This document shows, one piece after another, positions 56,901 to 64,000 of a DNA stretch of 64,000 bases (within the stretch, counting starts at the first letter, position 1; each line of letters opens with the position of its first letter). This stretch comes from Verrucomicrobiaceae bacterium (GTDB lineage: Bacteria; Verrucomicrobiota; Verrucomicrobiia; Verrucomicrobiales; Akkermansiaceae), in NCBI GenBank assembly GCA_027486655.1, contig JAIXOR010000034.1, positions 1 to 64,000 on the forward strand, in the 5' to 3' direction. The notes beneath the pieces are model-generated. The model saw only the letters and a program-made list of their open reading frames with translations. It ran no database searches and was not told the DNA's origin. A program made the position numbers and the translations under genes.

Positions 56901-57600
56901 GTCCACCGCCTTCGTGATCGATGGCATGCAATCTAACAAAATAACCGGCGGCGGCTCGGTCGCCATCGACGGTGCCTTTGCACTCGACACCACCTTTGCC
57001 GATCTCACCGACGGCAATACCTGGACGCTCGTCGAGGTCGCCACCCTCGCGGAAACCTTCGGCAGTGGATTCACCCTCGCCGGCTTCACCGAGGACGGCG
57101 TCACAGGCATCCACACCCGGGTCGATGGCTCTAACACCTGGACCTTCGATGAAAGCACCGGCCAGCTGGCCCTCGATGTGGCGTCTCTCAGCGGCTATGC
57201 CCTTTGGATCAGCGGATTCACCGTAGGCGACAGCGCGCCCGGCGCGGATCCCGACAACGATGGCATCGAAAACCTGCTTGAATACGTCCTCGACGCCAAT
57301 CCCTCCGTCGCGGATCCCGACAAGCTCCCTGATCTCGACGCTTCCGGTCCGAACTTTGTGTTCACCTTCCAGCGCCGCGATGACTCGGAAGCCGACACCG
57401 TGCAGGTCTTCCAGTATGGCTCCACCCTCAATGGCTGGACCGATCTCGCAGTCGGCGCCAGCTACGGCCCCGATGGGAACGGTCGCCAGGTTTCGGTCTC
57501 TGAAAACGGTGCCCTGCCCGATGCGATCACGGTCACCCTGCCGAAGGCGCTCGCCATCGACGGCAAACTCTTCGGACGCCTGCAAGCCGTCCAGCCCTGA
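53998..57600 (+). CDS. Secreted beta-strand repeat protein between two two-component systems
   Basis: 1200 residues with a signal peptide (SIYQFLGIIATCSATVHAAS). The N-terminal 380 residues are a beta-rich region that includes FIDSARWSN and a long Thr/Ser-rich solenoid. PATR-type units follow (GGGSIIKRGAGTLTFNSGNSTI, QLIKRGNGTLTLTGTVNARGAYGGSSVEVRGGTL). From about 1075 comes the C-terminal module with ADPDNDGIENLLEYVLDANP and a final beta-domain (FQYGSTLNGWTDLAVG...GKLFGRLQAVQP). No catalytic motif was found. It is probably a secreted or surface-bound solenoid with an adhesive or glycan-binding role, and may be a target of the flanking regulators. The 156 bp upstream show no convincing promoter. 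Confidence 0.85.
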   Translation: MKRRSISIYQFLGIIATCSATVHAASITQTANDVFGTPAQASFIDSARWSNLAAPSAGNTYSTNGFVFRTPAVNSATVTFAGDSLSVETRSTASGTPGATVITKGTANQTISFPNLIMNGGIFSQGENGYTHTLAGNVTANATSGFSITDSSTRNLFVSANVSGAGRLHVGSFGQYNASNPAYVPTAFTSTFAVSGNNSSFSGGWTLGGGYDAPVFGGSGTYRLNFNASGITFRLGHANALGTGTLRLHAGTVNLNGFNASGLAGVELPDSASAIIRTAGNTLSATNLTLGSTTGATLNLETAAAGNPATAPIQSTNFTVNGPSTLGVRGTALATGSFPLIGYTGSIGGSGGFGALSLVLPPGVSGSLSDNPGVSVNATISNIEFIQWTNGASTGNWNINTDANWQTAVSLTSSTYQQNAAGGHSVLFNESETAPSPVAIAIPADVSPNAITVNNPTKDYTFSGQNITGSAAFVKNGAATVNFANTLRVTGGNTINLGKVILTGAVSGTTTTIAAGGTLEYAHTTNPGQPAHTFSGGGSIIKRGAGTLTFNSGNSTIALADGGLIDVQGGKIQFGNFDAQGCSATANQSDMNIASGAIFDAYAGTVVVDGLTGSGTYQGGYFGPRSLTVGINGASSTFSGTIKSNGVDGNSQVQLIKRGNGTLTLTGTVNARGAYGGSSVEVRGGTLLSPSTLNLSPTDPLSITGYTGGRVHVGPANTDVAVLNQTAGTVTANTLSIGESGQATYDISGGAINATQIELAYTGGALNPPATLNVSGSAQVNLNSNGSIVMGQFFGRSVTVNQSGGQVVQFSDNATTRGGTGSLRFNSGNQNLTWNLSGGTLSLAGISWLPSGSGAGGGNGVLNLNGGVLQITNAAFAAPTGDANGKPKVAAKVLGDEFTSESGAIIDPYGLAITFAAPILHGPVGTFDGGLKIATSIPGGSLTLTGTNTYTGNTVIPANNSLTLAASSSTAFVIDGMQSNKITGGGSVAIDGAFALDTTFADLTDGNTWTLVEVATLAETFGSGFTLAGFTEDGVTGIHTRVDGSNTWTFDESTGQLALDVASLSGYALWISGFTVGDSAPGADPDNDGIENLLEYVLDANPSVADPDKLPDLDASGPNFVFTFQRRDDSEADTVQVFQYGSTLNGWTDLAVGASYGPDGNGRQVSVSENGALPDAITVTLPKALAIDGKLFGRLQAVQP

Positions 57601-57675
57601 TCGATCGACAAGCCGCGCGCCGCTTGGCGGAAATCCGGGCTTTCTTCCCTACCTCATGCTCCCCAATCTTGAGGC

Positions 57676-59889
57676 ATGGCAAGCGATGTTCCATCCGGCC
57701 GATCGATCCATTCCTTCGTGTGTCTCACTGCCATTCTTGCGATTGGGGGGATTCTCCAGGCGTCCGCCCGTGAATCCCCCCTTGCCACCGTCTCCGAGAT
57801 CCGCAGCCTTTCGCGTCCGGATGCGGCGCTCGCCCGGCCGGTCCGCCTGCGTGGCGTGGTGATCTGGCAGGATTCGGACACGCGTCCCGCCTTCTTCCTT
57901 CACGACGGGCGGAAGAGCATCTGGGTGGACCGGGCCACCGCCCTGCGCAGGGGAATCTGGGCCGGTGGCGATCCGCCTGCTTCCGAGTGCTCGGTCGGTT
58001 CGATGGTCGAGATCGAGGGCGTCACCGATGCCGGCGGATACGCGCCCTGCATCCTTCCCGTTACGATGAAACGGGTCGGCTCGGCCCCGGTCCCGCAAGC
58101 CGCCCGGTTTCCTCTCGAACGGCTTCTATCAGGCAGTGAGGACGGCCAGTTGGTGGAACTGGAGGGAGTGGTCCAGAATGTTTCCCCGCCCGACACCTTC
58201 GGGGACTCGCGAATCCTCATCATGGTCGACGGGCATCCCTGCCGCGTCGCCTCGGAATACGGGAGCACCCTGGATGCCGTGCGTCTGGTCGATGCCCGCG
58301 TCGTGGTGAGCGGCATCCTTGTGCCCTTGCCGAACCTGCGGGCCGAGGTGGCCGGACTCCGCATGAACATCATGGGTGCGGGAAACCTGAGAGTTGTCGA
58401 GCCTCCACCGCCTGACCCGTTCTCCGCCCCCCGTGTTCCGCTCGATGGGCTGCTGCCGTTTTCACCGGACACCAAGCCCTTCCACCGCAAGGTCACCGCG
58501 GGTGTCGTCACCTTTGCGGTGCCTGGCCGGTTCTTTTTCCTGCAGGATGGAAGCCGCAGCGTCCGCGTCAGTTCGGAGGCGCGGAATGTCCGCCGTGGAG
58601 ACCACGTGGAAGTGGCCGGGTTCATCGATACCTCGCAGACTCTCGCTGCTCTAACCGGTGCCATCGTCCGCCATGTCGGAAAAGCCGGGGAGCCCGAGCC
58701 GGTGCGCGTCTCGGTGGAAACGATTCTCAACCCCGAGTTCCGCAGCGATTTCGAGAAGGTCGCCGATTCGGATTTCAGCGGGCGCCTGGTTCGCTTTCAA
58801 GGGCAGTTGGTGCGGTTGGACCGCGACCATACGGACTCGCCTCCCACCCTGCTCATTGCCTCCGGTGGCAACGTCTTCCCGGCGAGCCTGACCGAAGCGG
58901 GTGCCGCCATTCCGGCGGACTGGGTGGAAGGCGCGACGCTGGATCTCACCGGAGTCGCCGAACTGGATTTCAAGGAAGATGCCAATACCCAGGGCTCGCT
59001 CTCGATCAGCGGATTCCGCCTGTGGCTGCGCGAACCATCGGATGTGGTGGTGCTGGCCGTGCCATCGTGGTGGACTCCGCGCCGTCTCGCACTGGCGCTT
59101 GCCGCGGTGGTGGCCGTGCTGCTGCTGGCCATCGCCTGGAACCTCGCCCTGCGCCATCTGCTGTGGAAACGCGGGCGTTTGTTAGAGGATGTGATGCGCC
59201 GCCATCGGGATTCCGAAATCGAGTTCGAAGGCGCGCGCCAGGAACGGCGCCGTCTCGCCGGCGATCTGCACGACGGGCTCCAGCAGTTGATGGCGGGTGC
59301 GGCATACCGGGTGGAGGCGGCGGCCGCCCATCTCGGTGAAATGCCTCCCGCGGTGGAGGCTCAACTCACGGCCGCGCGCCGGGCCTTGGTGCGCTCGCAG
59401 AATGGCCTGCGGGAAGTCCTGTGGGGACTCCAGCACATGGAGGAGGACTCGGACGACTTCGTGGCCTTGCTGAGACATGCCGTCGGCACGGTGGAACACT
59501 GGCCGCAGGATGCCGTGGTGGTGGGCAGCGAGGGAACCCCCTTTCCAGTCTCCCGCCAAGTGCGGGGCAGCCTGCTGCTCCTGATGCAGGAGGCGGTTGG
59601 AAATGCCTTCAAACACGGAGCAGCCAAGCGTGTGGACGTTTCTCTGGTCTATGCGGCGGATCACCTCGGACTGTTCGTTTCGGATGACGGCAAGGGCTTC
59701 GATCCCGCAAAGGCTCCCGGCCCGCGGGAAGGGCACTTCGGGCTCGAATCCACCCGCCTGCGCATGAAATGGCTGGGCGGAAGCCTCGAAATCCGCAGCG
59801 CCCACGGTGAAGGCACCCGCATCCTCTGCAAGGTCCCCGCCGCGCGCGCACGGTCGGGCCAGTCTAACAAAGTGGAAGAATCCCCATGA
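57676..59889 (+). CDS. Sensor histidine kinase (HisKA_3), paralogue with OB-fold-like sensor
   Basis: 737 residues with a signal sequence (FVCLTAILAIGGILQASA). The extracytoplasmic part (35-460) aligns with the kinase at 51065 throughout: VSEIRSLSRPDAALARPVRLRGVVI, ERLLSGSEDGQLVELEGVVQN, AGVVTFAVPGRFFFLQDG and HVEVAGFIDTSQTLAALTGAIVR. A WWTPRRLALALAAVVAVLLLAIAW helix lies at 467-495. His near 531 is in RRRLAGDLHDGLQQLMAGAAYRVEAAA, and the HATPase domain has QEAVGNAFKHGAAKRVDV and DDGKGFD. It forms a pair with the response regulator overlapping its stop by 4 bp. The two kinases differ most in the dimerisation helices, so they are probably specific for their own partners. Confidence 0.92.
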   Translation: MASDVPSGRSIHSFVCLTAILAIGGILQASARESPLATVSEIRSLSRPDAALARPVRLRGVVIWQDSDTRPAFFLHDGRKSIWVDRATALRRGIWAGGDPPASECSVGSMVEIEGVTDAGGYAPCILPVTMKRVGSAPVPQAARFPLERLLSGSEDGQLVELEGVVQNVSPPDTFGDSRILIMVDGHPCRVASEYGSTLDAVRLVDARVVVSGILVPLPNLRAEVAGLRMNIMGAGNLRVVEPPPPDPFSAPRVPLDGLLPFSPDTKPFHRKVTAGVVTFAVPGRFFFLQDGSRSVRVSSEARNVRRGDHVEVAGFIDTSQTLAALTGAIVRHVGKAGEPEPVRVSVETILNPEFRSDFEKVADSDFSGRLVRFQGQLVRLDRDHTDSPPTLLIASGGNVFPASLTEAGAAIPADWVEGATLDLTGVAELDFKEDANTQGSLSISGFRLWLREPSDVVVLAVPSWWTPRRLALALAAVVAVLLLAIAWNLALRHLLWKRGRLLEDVMRRHRDSEIEFEGARQERRRLAGDLHDGLQQLMAGAAYRVEAAAAHLGEMPPAVEAQLTAARRALVRSQNGLREVLWGLQHMEEDSDDFVALLRHAVGTVEHWPQDAVVVGSEGTPFPVSRQVRGSLLLLMQEAVGNAFKHGAAKRVDVSLVYAADHLGLFVSDDGKGFDPAKAPGPREGHFGLESTRLRMKWLGGSLEIRSAHGEGTRILCKVPAARARSGQSNKVEESP

Positions 59890-60545
59890 ACCCGCACGTA
59901 TGTTCCGACTCCACGGCCATGACCTCGTCGCCATCCATCCGCCTCCTCATCATCGACGATCACGCCGTCGTCCGCGAGGGACTTGAAGCGATGCTCGGCG
60001 TGGATCCCTGCTTTGCCGAGATCGCCACCGCCGCTTCCACCGAGGAAGGCGTGCAGGCCTGCCGGGACTTTCATCCGGACGTGATCCTTCTGGACCTGCG
60101 CATGCCCGAGTGCGATGGATTCAGCGCCTTGGAAATCATCCATCGCCAATGGCCGTCCATCCGCATCCTGGTCCTCTCGGCAGGTGCGACCGCGGCAGAG
60201 GTGAAACTCGTCAAACGCAATGGCGCATCCGGCTATCTGAGCAAATCGGTGGACCGCGCCTCGCTGCTGGCTGCGATCCGCACCGTGGCTGCGGGCGAGA
60301 TGATCTTTCCCCGCGACCCGGTTCCGAAGGCGGGTGATGCGCCGCAGTTGAGCGCCCGCGAACTTGAAGTGCTGAGACATCTCGGCCGCGGCCTGTCCAG
60401 TCAGGAACTTGGCGTGGTGCTCGGCATCAGCCCGGAGACCGTGAAGAGCCACATCAAGGCGATCTTCCAGAAGCTCACCGTCACGGACCGCGCGGAAGCC
60501 GTTTCACGTGCCTACGAACTCGGCTTGCTCGGCGTGGACCGTTGA
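59886..60545 (+). CDS. LuxR/NarL-family response regulator, partner of the second kinase
   Basis: A 219-residue regulator. The receiver domain has IIDDHAVVREG, phosphoacceptor Asp70 in ILLDLRMPECDGF and Lys120 in GYLSKSVDR. The LuxR domain is LSARELEVLRHLGRGLSSQELGVVLGISPETVKSHIKAIFQKLTVTDRAEAV. An internal ATG (59919, MTSSPSIRLLIIDD) would give the more usual length, but the ATGA overlap at 59886 favours the first one. It is 97 bp upstream of a GH106-like gene whose leader carries two inverted repeats, a possible target. Confidence 0.93.
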   Translation: MNPHVCSDSTAMTSSPSIRLLIIDDHAVVREGLEAMLGVDPCFAEIATAASTEEGVQACRDFHPDVILLDLRMPECDGFSALEIIHRQWPSIRILVLSAGATAAEVKLVKRNGASGYLSKSVDRASLLAAIRTVAAGEMIFPRDPVPKAGDAPQLSARELEVLRHLGRGLSSQELGVVLGISPETVKSHIKAIFQKLTVTDRAEAVSRAYELGLLGVDR

Positions 60546-60565
60546 CGCCACCCATTTGCAAAATC

Positions 60566-60597
60566 CCTCATCCGGGGGATGGGGCGGATCCATCCGC
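60566..60597. repeat. Two adjacent inverted repeats before the GH106-like gene
   Basis: CCTCATCC-GGG-GGATGGGG (60566-60584, 8-bp stem with one G-T pair) is followed directly by GCGGAT-CC-ATCCGC (60584-60597, 6-bp perfect stem). They lie 46-77 bp before the ATG at 60643 and 21-52 bp after the response regulator. The first shares CGGGGGATGG with the pectinase upstream repeat. They could be an operator pair or a weak terminator without a U-run. Confidence 0.45.
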
Positions 60598-60642
60598 AAC
60601 CCTAGGTTCGGGTCTGTCCCAATCACCGAACCATCGTTTCTC

Positions 60643-63600
60643 ATGAACCTCCGGTCCTGCTTCAGCCAAGTTTCCGCCCTTGTTGTCTGTGTGGCGGCCC
60701 TTCATGCCGCGGACAGCGATCCCTCGAAGACTCCGCCACCACCCGCCGGTTCCATCGGCTTTGCGGACCGCTCGCCGGATCTCGACGTGCTTCCGGGTTT
60801 CCGCAATCCGCCGCCGGGTTTCGGCATCGTTCCGTTCTACTGGTGGCTGGGCGACACGCTGACCAAGGAGCGCCTGGCCTGGCAGCTCGAACAGATGAAG
60901 GGCATGGGCGTGGCGGGATATCAGATCAACTACGCGCACTCCGCCAAAGGCGGCCGCAGTTTCGGATTCACCTATCCAAGCGATCCGGCGATCTTCTCGA
61001 AGGACTGGTGGGATCTGGTCGGCTGGTTCAAGGATGAAGCGAAAAAACAGGGTGCGGGGATCAGCCTGAGCGATTACACGCTCGGCTTCGGCCAAGGCTA
61101 CATGGTGGATGAACTGCTGCGTGATCATCCGGAGGTCATGGGCATGGAGCTGCGCATGGGAAAGGATGGCAAAGTGACGGCGGTCACCGTGCCATGGTCG
61201 CTCAATCCGATGCACCCGATGTCCGGCAAGTGGTATGCGGAGCGTTTCTTCGGCCAGTTTGAAAAACGTTTCCCCGGAGAAGGGGGGAGGGGCCTGAACT
61301 TCTTCTTCTCGGACGAACTCGGCTTCGGCGTGAGCGGAAGGTTGTGGTCCAGGGAATTCGCAGGCGAGTTCCTCAAGCGGAAGGGATATGACATCACTCC
61401 GGAACTGGCCGCGCTCTTCAAGGACATCGGACCGCGCACGCCGAAGGTCCGGATGGACTATTATGACGTCCTCTCCGCACTGAGCGAAGAGGGCTTCTTC
61501 AAGCCGGTCTTCGACTGGCACCAGCAACGCGGCATGATCATGGGCTGCGACCACGGCGGCCGGGGCAGGCGCGTGGATGAGTTCGGCGACTACTTCCGCA
61601 CCCAGCGCTGGAATCAGGGGCCCGGGGCCGATCAACCCCGTCTCGGCAAGGACCTGATCAAGGCGAAGGTCGCCGCATCGATCGCTCATCTCTACGATCG
61701 GCCGCGCGTGTGGCTGGAGGGATTCTACAGCAGCGGATGGGGCACTTCGTCCGCCGGGCTGGTGGATGCCACGCTTGCGAACTACGCCATGGGCTTCAAT
61801 CTGTTAGGTCTGCACGGGATGTATTACTCCACCCATGGCGGTTGGTGGGAATGGGCGCCGCCGGACAACACTTTCCGCATGCCCTATTGGAAGCATCTGC
61901 GCGCCTTCATGGATTGCCAGCAGCGCCTCGCCTATCTGCTCAGCCAGGGCCATTACCGCTGCGATGTGGCCATCCTCTATCCGGTTTCCCCGGTGGATGC
62001 CGGCATGGATGGCAAAAAATCGGTGGATACGGCCTTCGGAACGGCGCGTGCCATTTATAACAAGGGCGTGGACTTCGATTTCATGGATTTCCAATCGCTC
62101 GACCGCGCGAGGATCGTTGGCAGTGAATTGCATGTGACCGGGAATGTTTACAAGGTGCTCATCCTCCCCGCGATGAAGGCGCTGCGGCATCCCACCTTGC
62201 GGAAGGCTCTGGAGTTCAAGCGTGCCGGCGGCGTGGTGTTGGCGGTGGGTGCGGTGCCCGAGGTGAGCGACCGGATCGGCCGCGATGATCCGGAGGTGGC
62301 GGCGATGGTGAAGGAGTTGTTTCCCGCCGGTCCGCTGGCCAGCGAGTCGCAGGTGCTCCCGGCCATTCCTTTCCGGGACTACGAAGGCCCCGGCATGGTG
62401 CAACACCGCAGGATCGGCCCTCGGGACGTGTATGCGATCTACGACGCGCCGAAGAACAGCGAGTGTTTTTTCCGCGCCACCGGCAGTGTCGAGTGGTGGG
62501 ACCCGTGGAGCGGGCAAACCCGGCCGCTGGAGGTCGTTTCACAGGATGCCAAGGGCACGAGACTGCGGCTTCCTCTAACGGAAAAGGAAATGCAGGTGAT
62601 CGTCTTCAGCCCCGGCCGGGCAGTCATCGCCGCGCCCGCCACCACTCCTGAAACGCCTTCCGCGCTTGCTTTGGAGGGCGATTGGGAGTTCGAGTTGGCA
62701 CCCACCCTCGACAACCGCTTCGGCGACTTCCATTGGCCGCCGACCCGGCAACTCATTGGTGCCGAGGCACGGCGTTTGAGATACGCCGAGGAAACCAGCG
62801 CCAACCCCGGTTGGGAGAAGCCGGGCCTCGATGATGGCAAGTGGCGGGAAGTCACCTGCGGTTTTGGTCCGCGCTTTTGGAAACTGGGCCCGCTGCCTGC
62901 GGGTGCCGATGCCGATGCGGCCTTGGCATCGCTCAAGTCGGTCGATCCATCGGTTCCCGTGCGAATCGGCGGCCGCGAGTATGCTTGGTCGCCCTATGAG
63001 TTTTCCTGGCGCTTCGGCATCGAGGGCGACTGCGGGTCACAGGGTTATCACGGACTGAAGATCCAGGTGGGTGACGACCTCATCGGTCTCGGTCAGATGA
63101 GTCATGGCCACCCCGCCTGTTCGCGGGTCGCGGAGAAAGAGGGCAGCCGTTACTACCTCTGGACCTCCGTGGCCTCGGCAAAGGCCGCCACAGTCCCGCT
63201 GTCCAAAGGCGGGATGCTGCCGGTGAAGGCATGGCTCGATGGCAAGCCCCTCGATGTTTCCTCCAGATCCGCGGCACTCCGCTCCGGTGCGAATCCGCTC
63301 CTGCTGCGATACGACAAGCCCGGTCGTGGCTGGTTTGTCTTTGGCAGTGAAGCGCCTGCGGAGGAATCCCCGTTCTCTTCCGCCGCGAAGTGGATCTGGC
63401 TGCCCGGCGATAAGGAGGGCGTGGCGAAGCGTTACTTCCGCAAGGAGTTCACGCTTCCCTCCTTGCCCGAAAGTGCGCGGCTCCATGTCACCTGCGACAA
63501 CGGATACACGGTCCGCATCAATGGCGCGGTGATCGGCAGCGGCGATGACTGGAAACAGATCGGGCGTTATCCTGTGGCCGCCAACCTGAAAGTCGGTGGC

Positions 63601-64000
63601 AACCTCATCGAGGTCGAGGCCCGCAATGGCGGGGGCGATGGCGCGCTCGTGGTGGAGATCGCGGCGACGCTTGCCGATGCGAGCGTGCTGCGGATCGGCA
63701 GCGATGCCTCGTGGATGGCTGCTCCGGATCCGAACAAGGGCTGGCGGGAAGCCAGGGTGGTCGCCGAATACGAGGGCAGCCTCTGGGTGAAACACGAGCA
63801 GGGGCCGCCGCGTGTGGTGGAATCGAAGGCGGCGGATGGCGATGGCTCGATGCCATGGAACCGCGACCTTGCTTCACGGTGGTTCAAGGATGGCAGGCGG
63901 CTTGAGTTCGACACCCGTCCGCAGGTGGCGAAGCCTGCGGGATGGTATCGTTTCACCGCGCCACCCGGCTTGCGTGGCATGGAGATCCCCTGCGGGCGTG
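60643..64000 (+). CDS. GH106-like glycoside hydrolase, 3' end cut by window
   Basis: Absent from the ORF track because no stop occurs before the window ends; at least 1119 codons are open from the ATG at 60643. A signal peptide (SQVSALVVCVAALHAAD) precedes the catalytic barrel: GIVPFYWWLGDTLTKERLAWQLEQMKGMGVAGYQINY, LNFFFSDELGFGV and VWLEGFYSSGWGTSSAGL. Then comes WWEWAPPDNTFRMPYWKHLRAFMDCQQRLAYLLSQGHYRCDVAILYPVSPVD, a block typical of large GH106-type enzymes. Jelly-roll domains follow (KRYFRKEFTLPSLPESARLHVTCDNGYTVRINGAVIG). It is predicted to release rhamnose or a related sugar and is a distant counterpart of the enzyme at 13051-15942. It may be regulated by the adjacent two-component pair. 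Confidence 0.85.
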   Translation, partial: MNLRSCFSQVSALVVCVAALHAADSDPSKTPPPPAGSIGFADRSPDLDVLPGFRNPPPGFGIVPFYWWLGDTLTKERLAWQLEQMKGMGVAGYQINYAHSAKGGRSFGFTYPSDPAIFSKDWWDLVGWFKDEAKKQGAGISLSDYTLGFGQGYMVDELLRDHPEVMGMELRMGKDGKVTAVTVPWSLNPMHPMSGKWYAERFFGQFEKRFPGEGGRGLNFFFSDELGFGVSGRLWSREFAGEFLKRKGYDITPELAALFKDIGPRTPKVRMDYYDVLSALSEEGFFKPVFDWHQQRGMIMGCDHGGRGRRVDEFGDYFRTQRWNQGPGADQPRLGKDLIKAKVAASIAHLYDRPRVWLEGFYSSGWGTSSAGLVDATLANYAMGFNLLGLHGMYYSTHGGWWEWAPPDNTFRMPYWKHLRAFMDCQQRLAYLLSQGHYRCDVAILYPVSPVDAGMDGKKSVDTAFGTARAIYNKGVDFDFMDFQSLDRARIVGSELHVTGNVYKVLILPAMKALRHPTLRKALEFKRAGGVVLAVGAVPEVSDRIGRDDPEVAAMVKELFPAGPLASESQVLPAIPFRDYEGPGMVQHRRIGPRDVYAIYDAPKNSECFFRATGSVEWWDPWSGQTRPLEVVSQDAKGTRLRLPLTEKEMQVIVFSPGRAVIAAPATTPETPSALALEGDWEFELAPTLDNRFGDFHWPPTRQLIGAEARRLRYAEETSANPGWEKPGLDDGKWREVTCGFGPRFWKLGPLPAGADADAALASLKSVDPSVPVRIGGREYAWSPYEFSWRFGIEGDCGSQGYHGLKIQVGDDLIGLGQMSHGHPACSRVAEKEGSRYYLWTSVASAKAATVPLSKGGMLPVKAWLDGKPLDVSSRSAALRSGANPLLLRYDKPGRGWFVFGSEAPAEESPFSSAAKWIWLPGDKEGVAKRYFRKEFTLPSLPESARLHVTCDNGYTVRINGAVIGSGDDWKQIGRYPVAANLKVGGNLIEVEARNGGGDGALVVEIAATLADASVLRIGSDASWMAAPDPNKGWREARVVAEYEGSLWVKHEQGPPRVVESKAADGDGSMPWNRDLASRWFKDGRRLEFDTRPQVAKPAGWYRFTAPPGLRGMEIPCGR

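Noticed and set aside
34491-57600. Autotransporter (type V) assignment for PATR proteins
   Set aside because: None of the proteins has a C-terminal beta-barrel translocator; the name refers only to the repeat family.
57601-57675. CAAGC/GCTTG hairpin after the 1200-residue PATR gene
   Set aside because: Only a 5-bp stem in GC-rich DNA with no U-run; too weak to call a terminator.
60568-61689. 373-residue minus-strand ORF
   Set aside because: Antisense to the GH106-like gene that runs off the window; no motifs.

Overview
The window looks like a GC-rich chromosome segment of a Verrucomicrobiota bacterium (Luteolibacter/Haloferula-like; inferred from gene content, not from a marker gene). The pointers are very large secreted proteins built from autotransporter-associated beta-strand repeats (PATR), a PEP-CTERM protein, an ECF sigma factor coupled to a FecR/LamG protein, GH106-like and GH29 glycosidases, and Tat-exported Gfo/Idh/MocA oxidoreductases. 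I see no rRNA, tRNA, CRISPR array, phage or complete insertion sequence.

Layout. 1-102 is the cut-off start of a REP-associated (Y1) transposase. 199-5121 (minus) is a four-part ABC export operon (permease, ATPase, membrane-fusion protein, NodT-type outer-membrane lipoprotein) with a NUDIX hydrolase embedded in it. 5278-8319 carries a small Cys-rich protein, a cystathionine gamma-synthase-like enzyme and a membrane-anchored methyltransferase. 8320-10042 is a decayed stretch with one small exported protein and a truncated, frameshifted SRPBCC pseudogene.

10043-34390 (minus) is a carbohydrate-degradation region read from an ECF sigma factor and its FecR/LamG partner. They are followed by a 3295-residue protein carrying both a GH16 and a GH29 domain, a second GH16 enzyme and a Tat oxidoreductase. 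After a hairpin come a GH29 fucosidase, a concanavalin-like protein, a GH106-like rhamnosidase and two GH43-type enzymes. 34491-43144 (minus) holds two PATR proteins, an AraC/XylR-type sugar regulator and a beta-propeller glycosidase. The two PATR genes share a 28-bp upstream box next to the regulator gene.

43378-64000 (plus) begins with a 2558-residue pectin methylesterase/pectate lyase fusion, followed by two paralogous histidine kinase/response regulator pairs. A PATR protein lies between the pairs and a GH106-like glycosidase, cut by the window edge, follows the second pair. Both kinases carry an unusual extracytoplasmic region that looks like tandem OB-folds.

Taken together the region reads as a plant or algal polysaccharide locus (pectin, rhamnose- and fucose-containing glycans, beta-glucans or galactans) under three kinds of local control: ECF/FecR, AraC/XylR and two-component. 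No SusC/SusD-like pair is present. The most unexpected DNA-level signal is the heptamer TGTTAGA, counted by eye 26 times on the two strands. It sits mainly inside the giant genes, uses several codon registers and forces rare codons.
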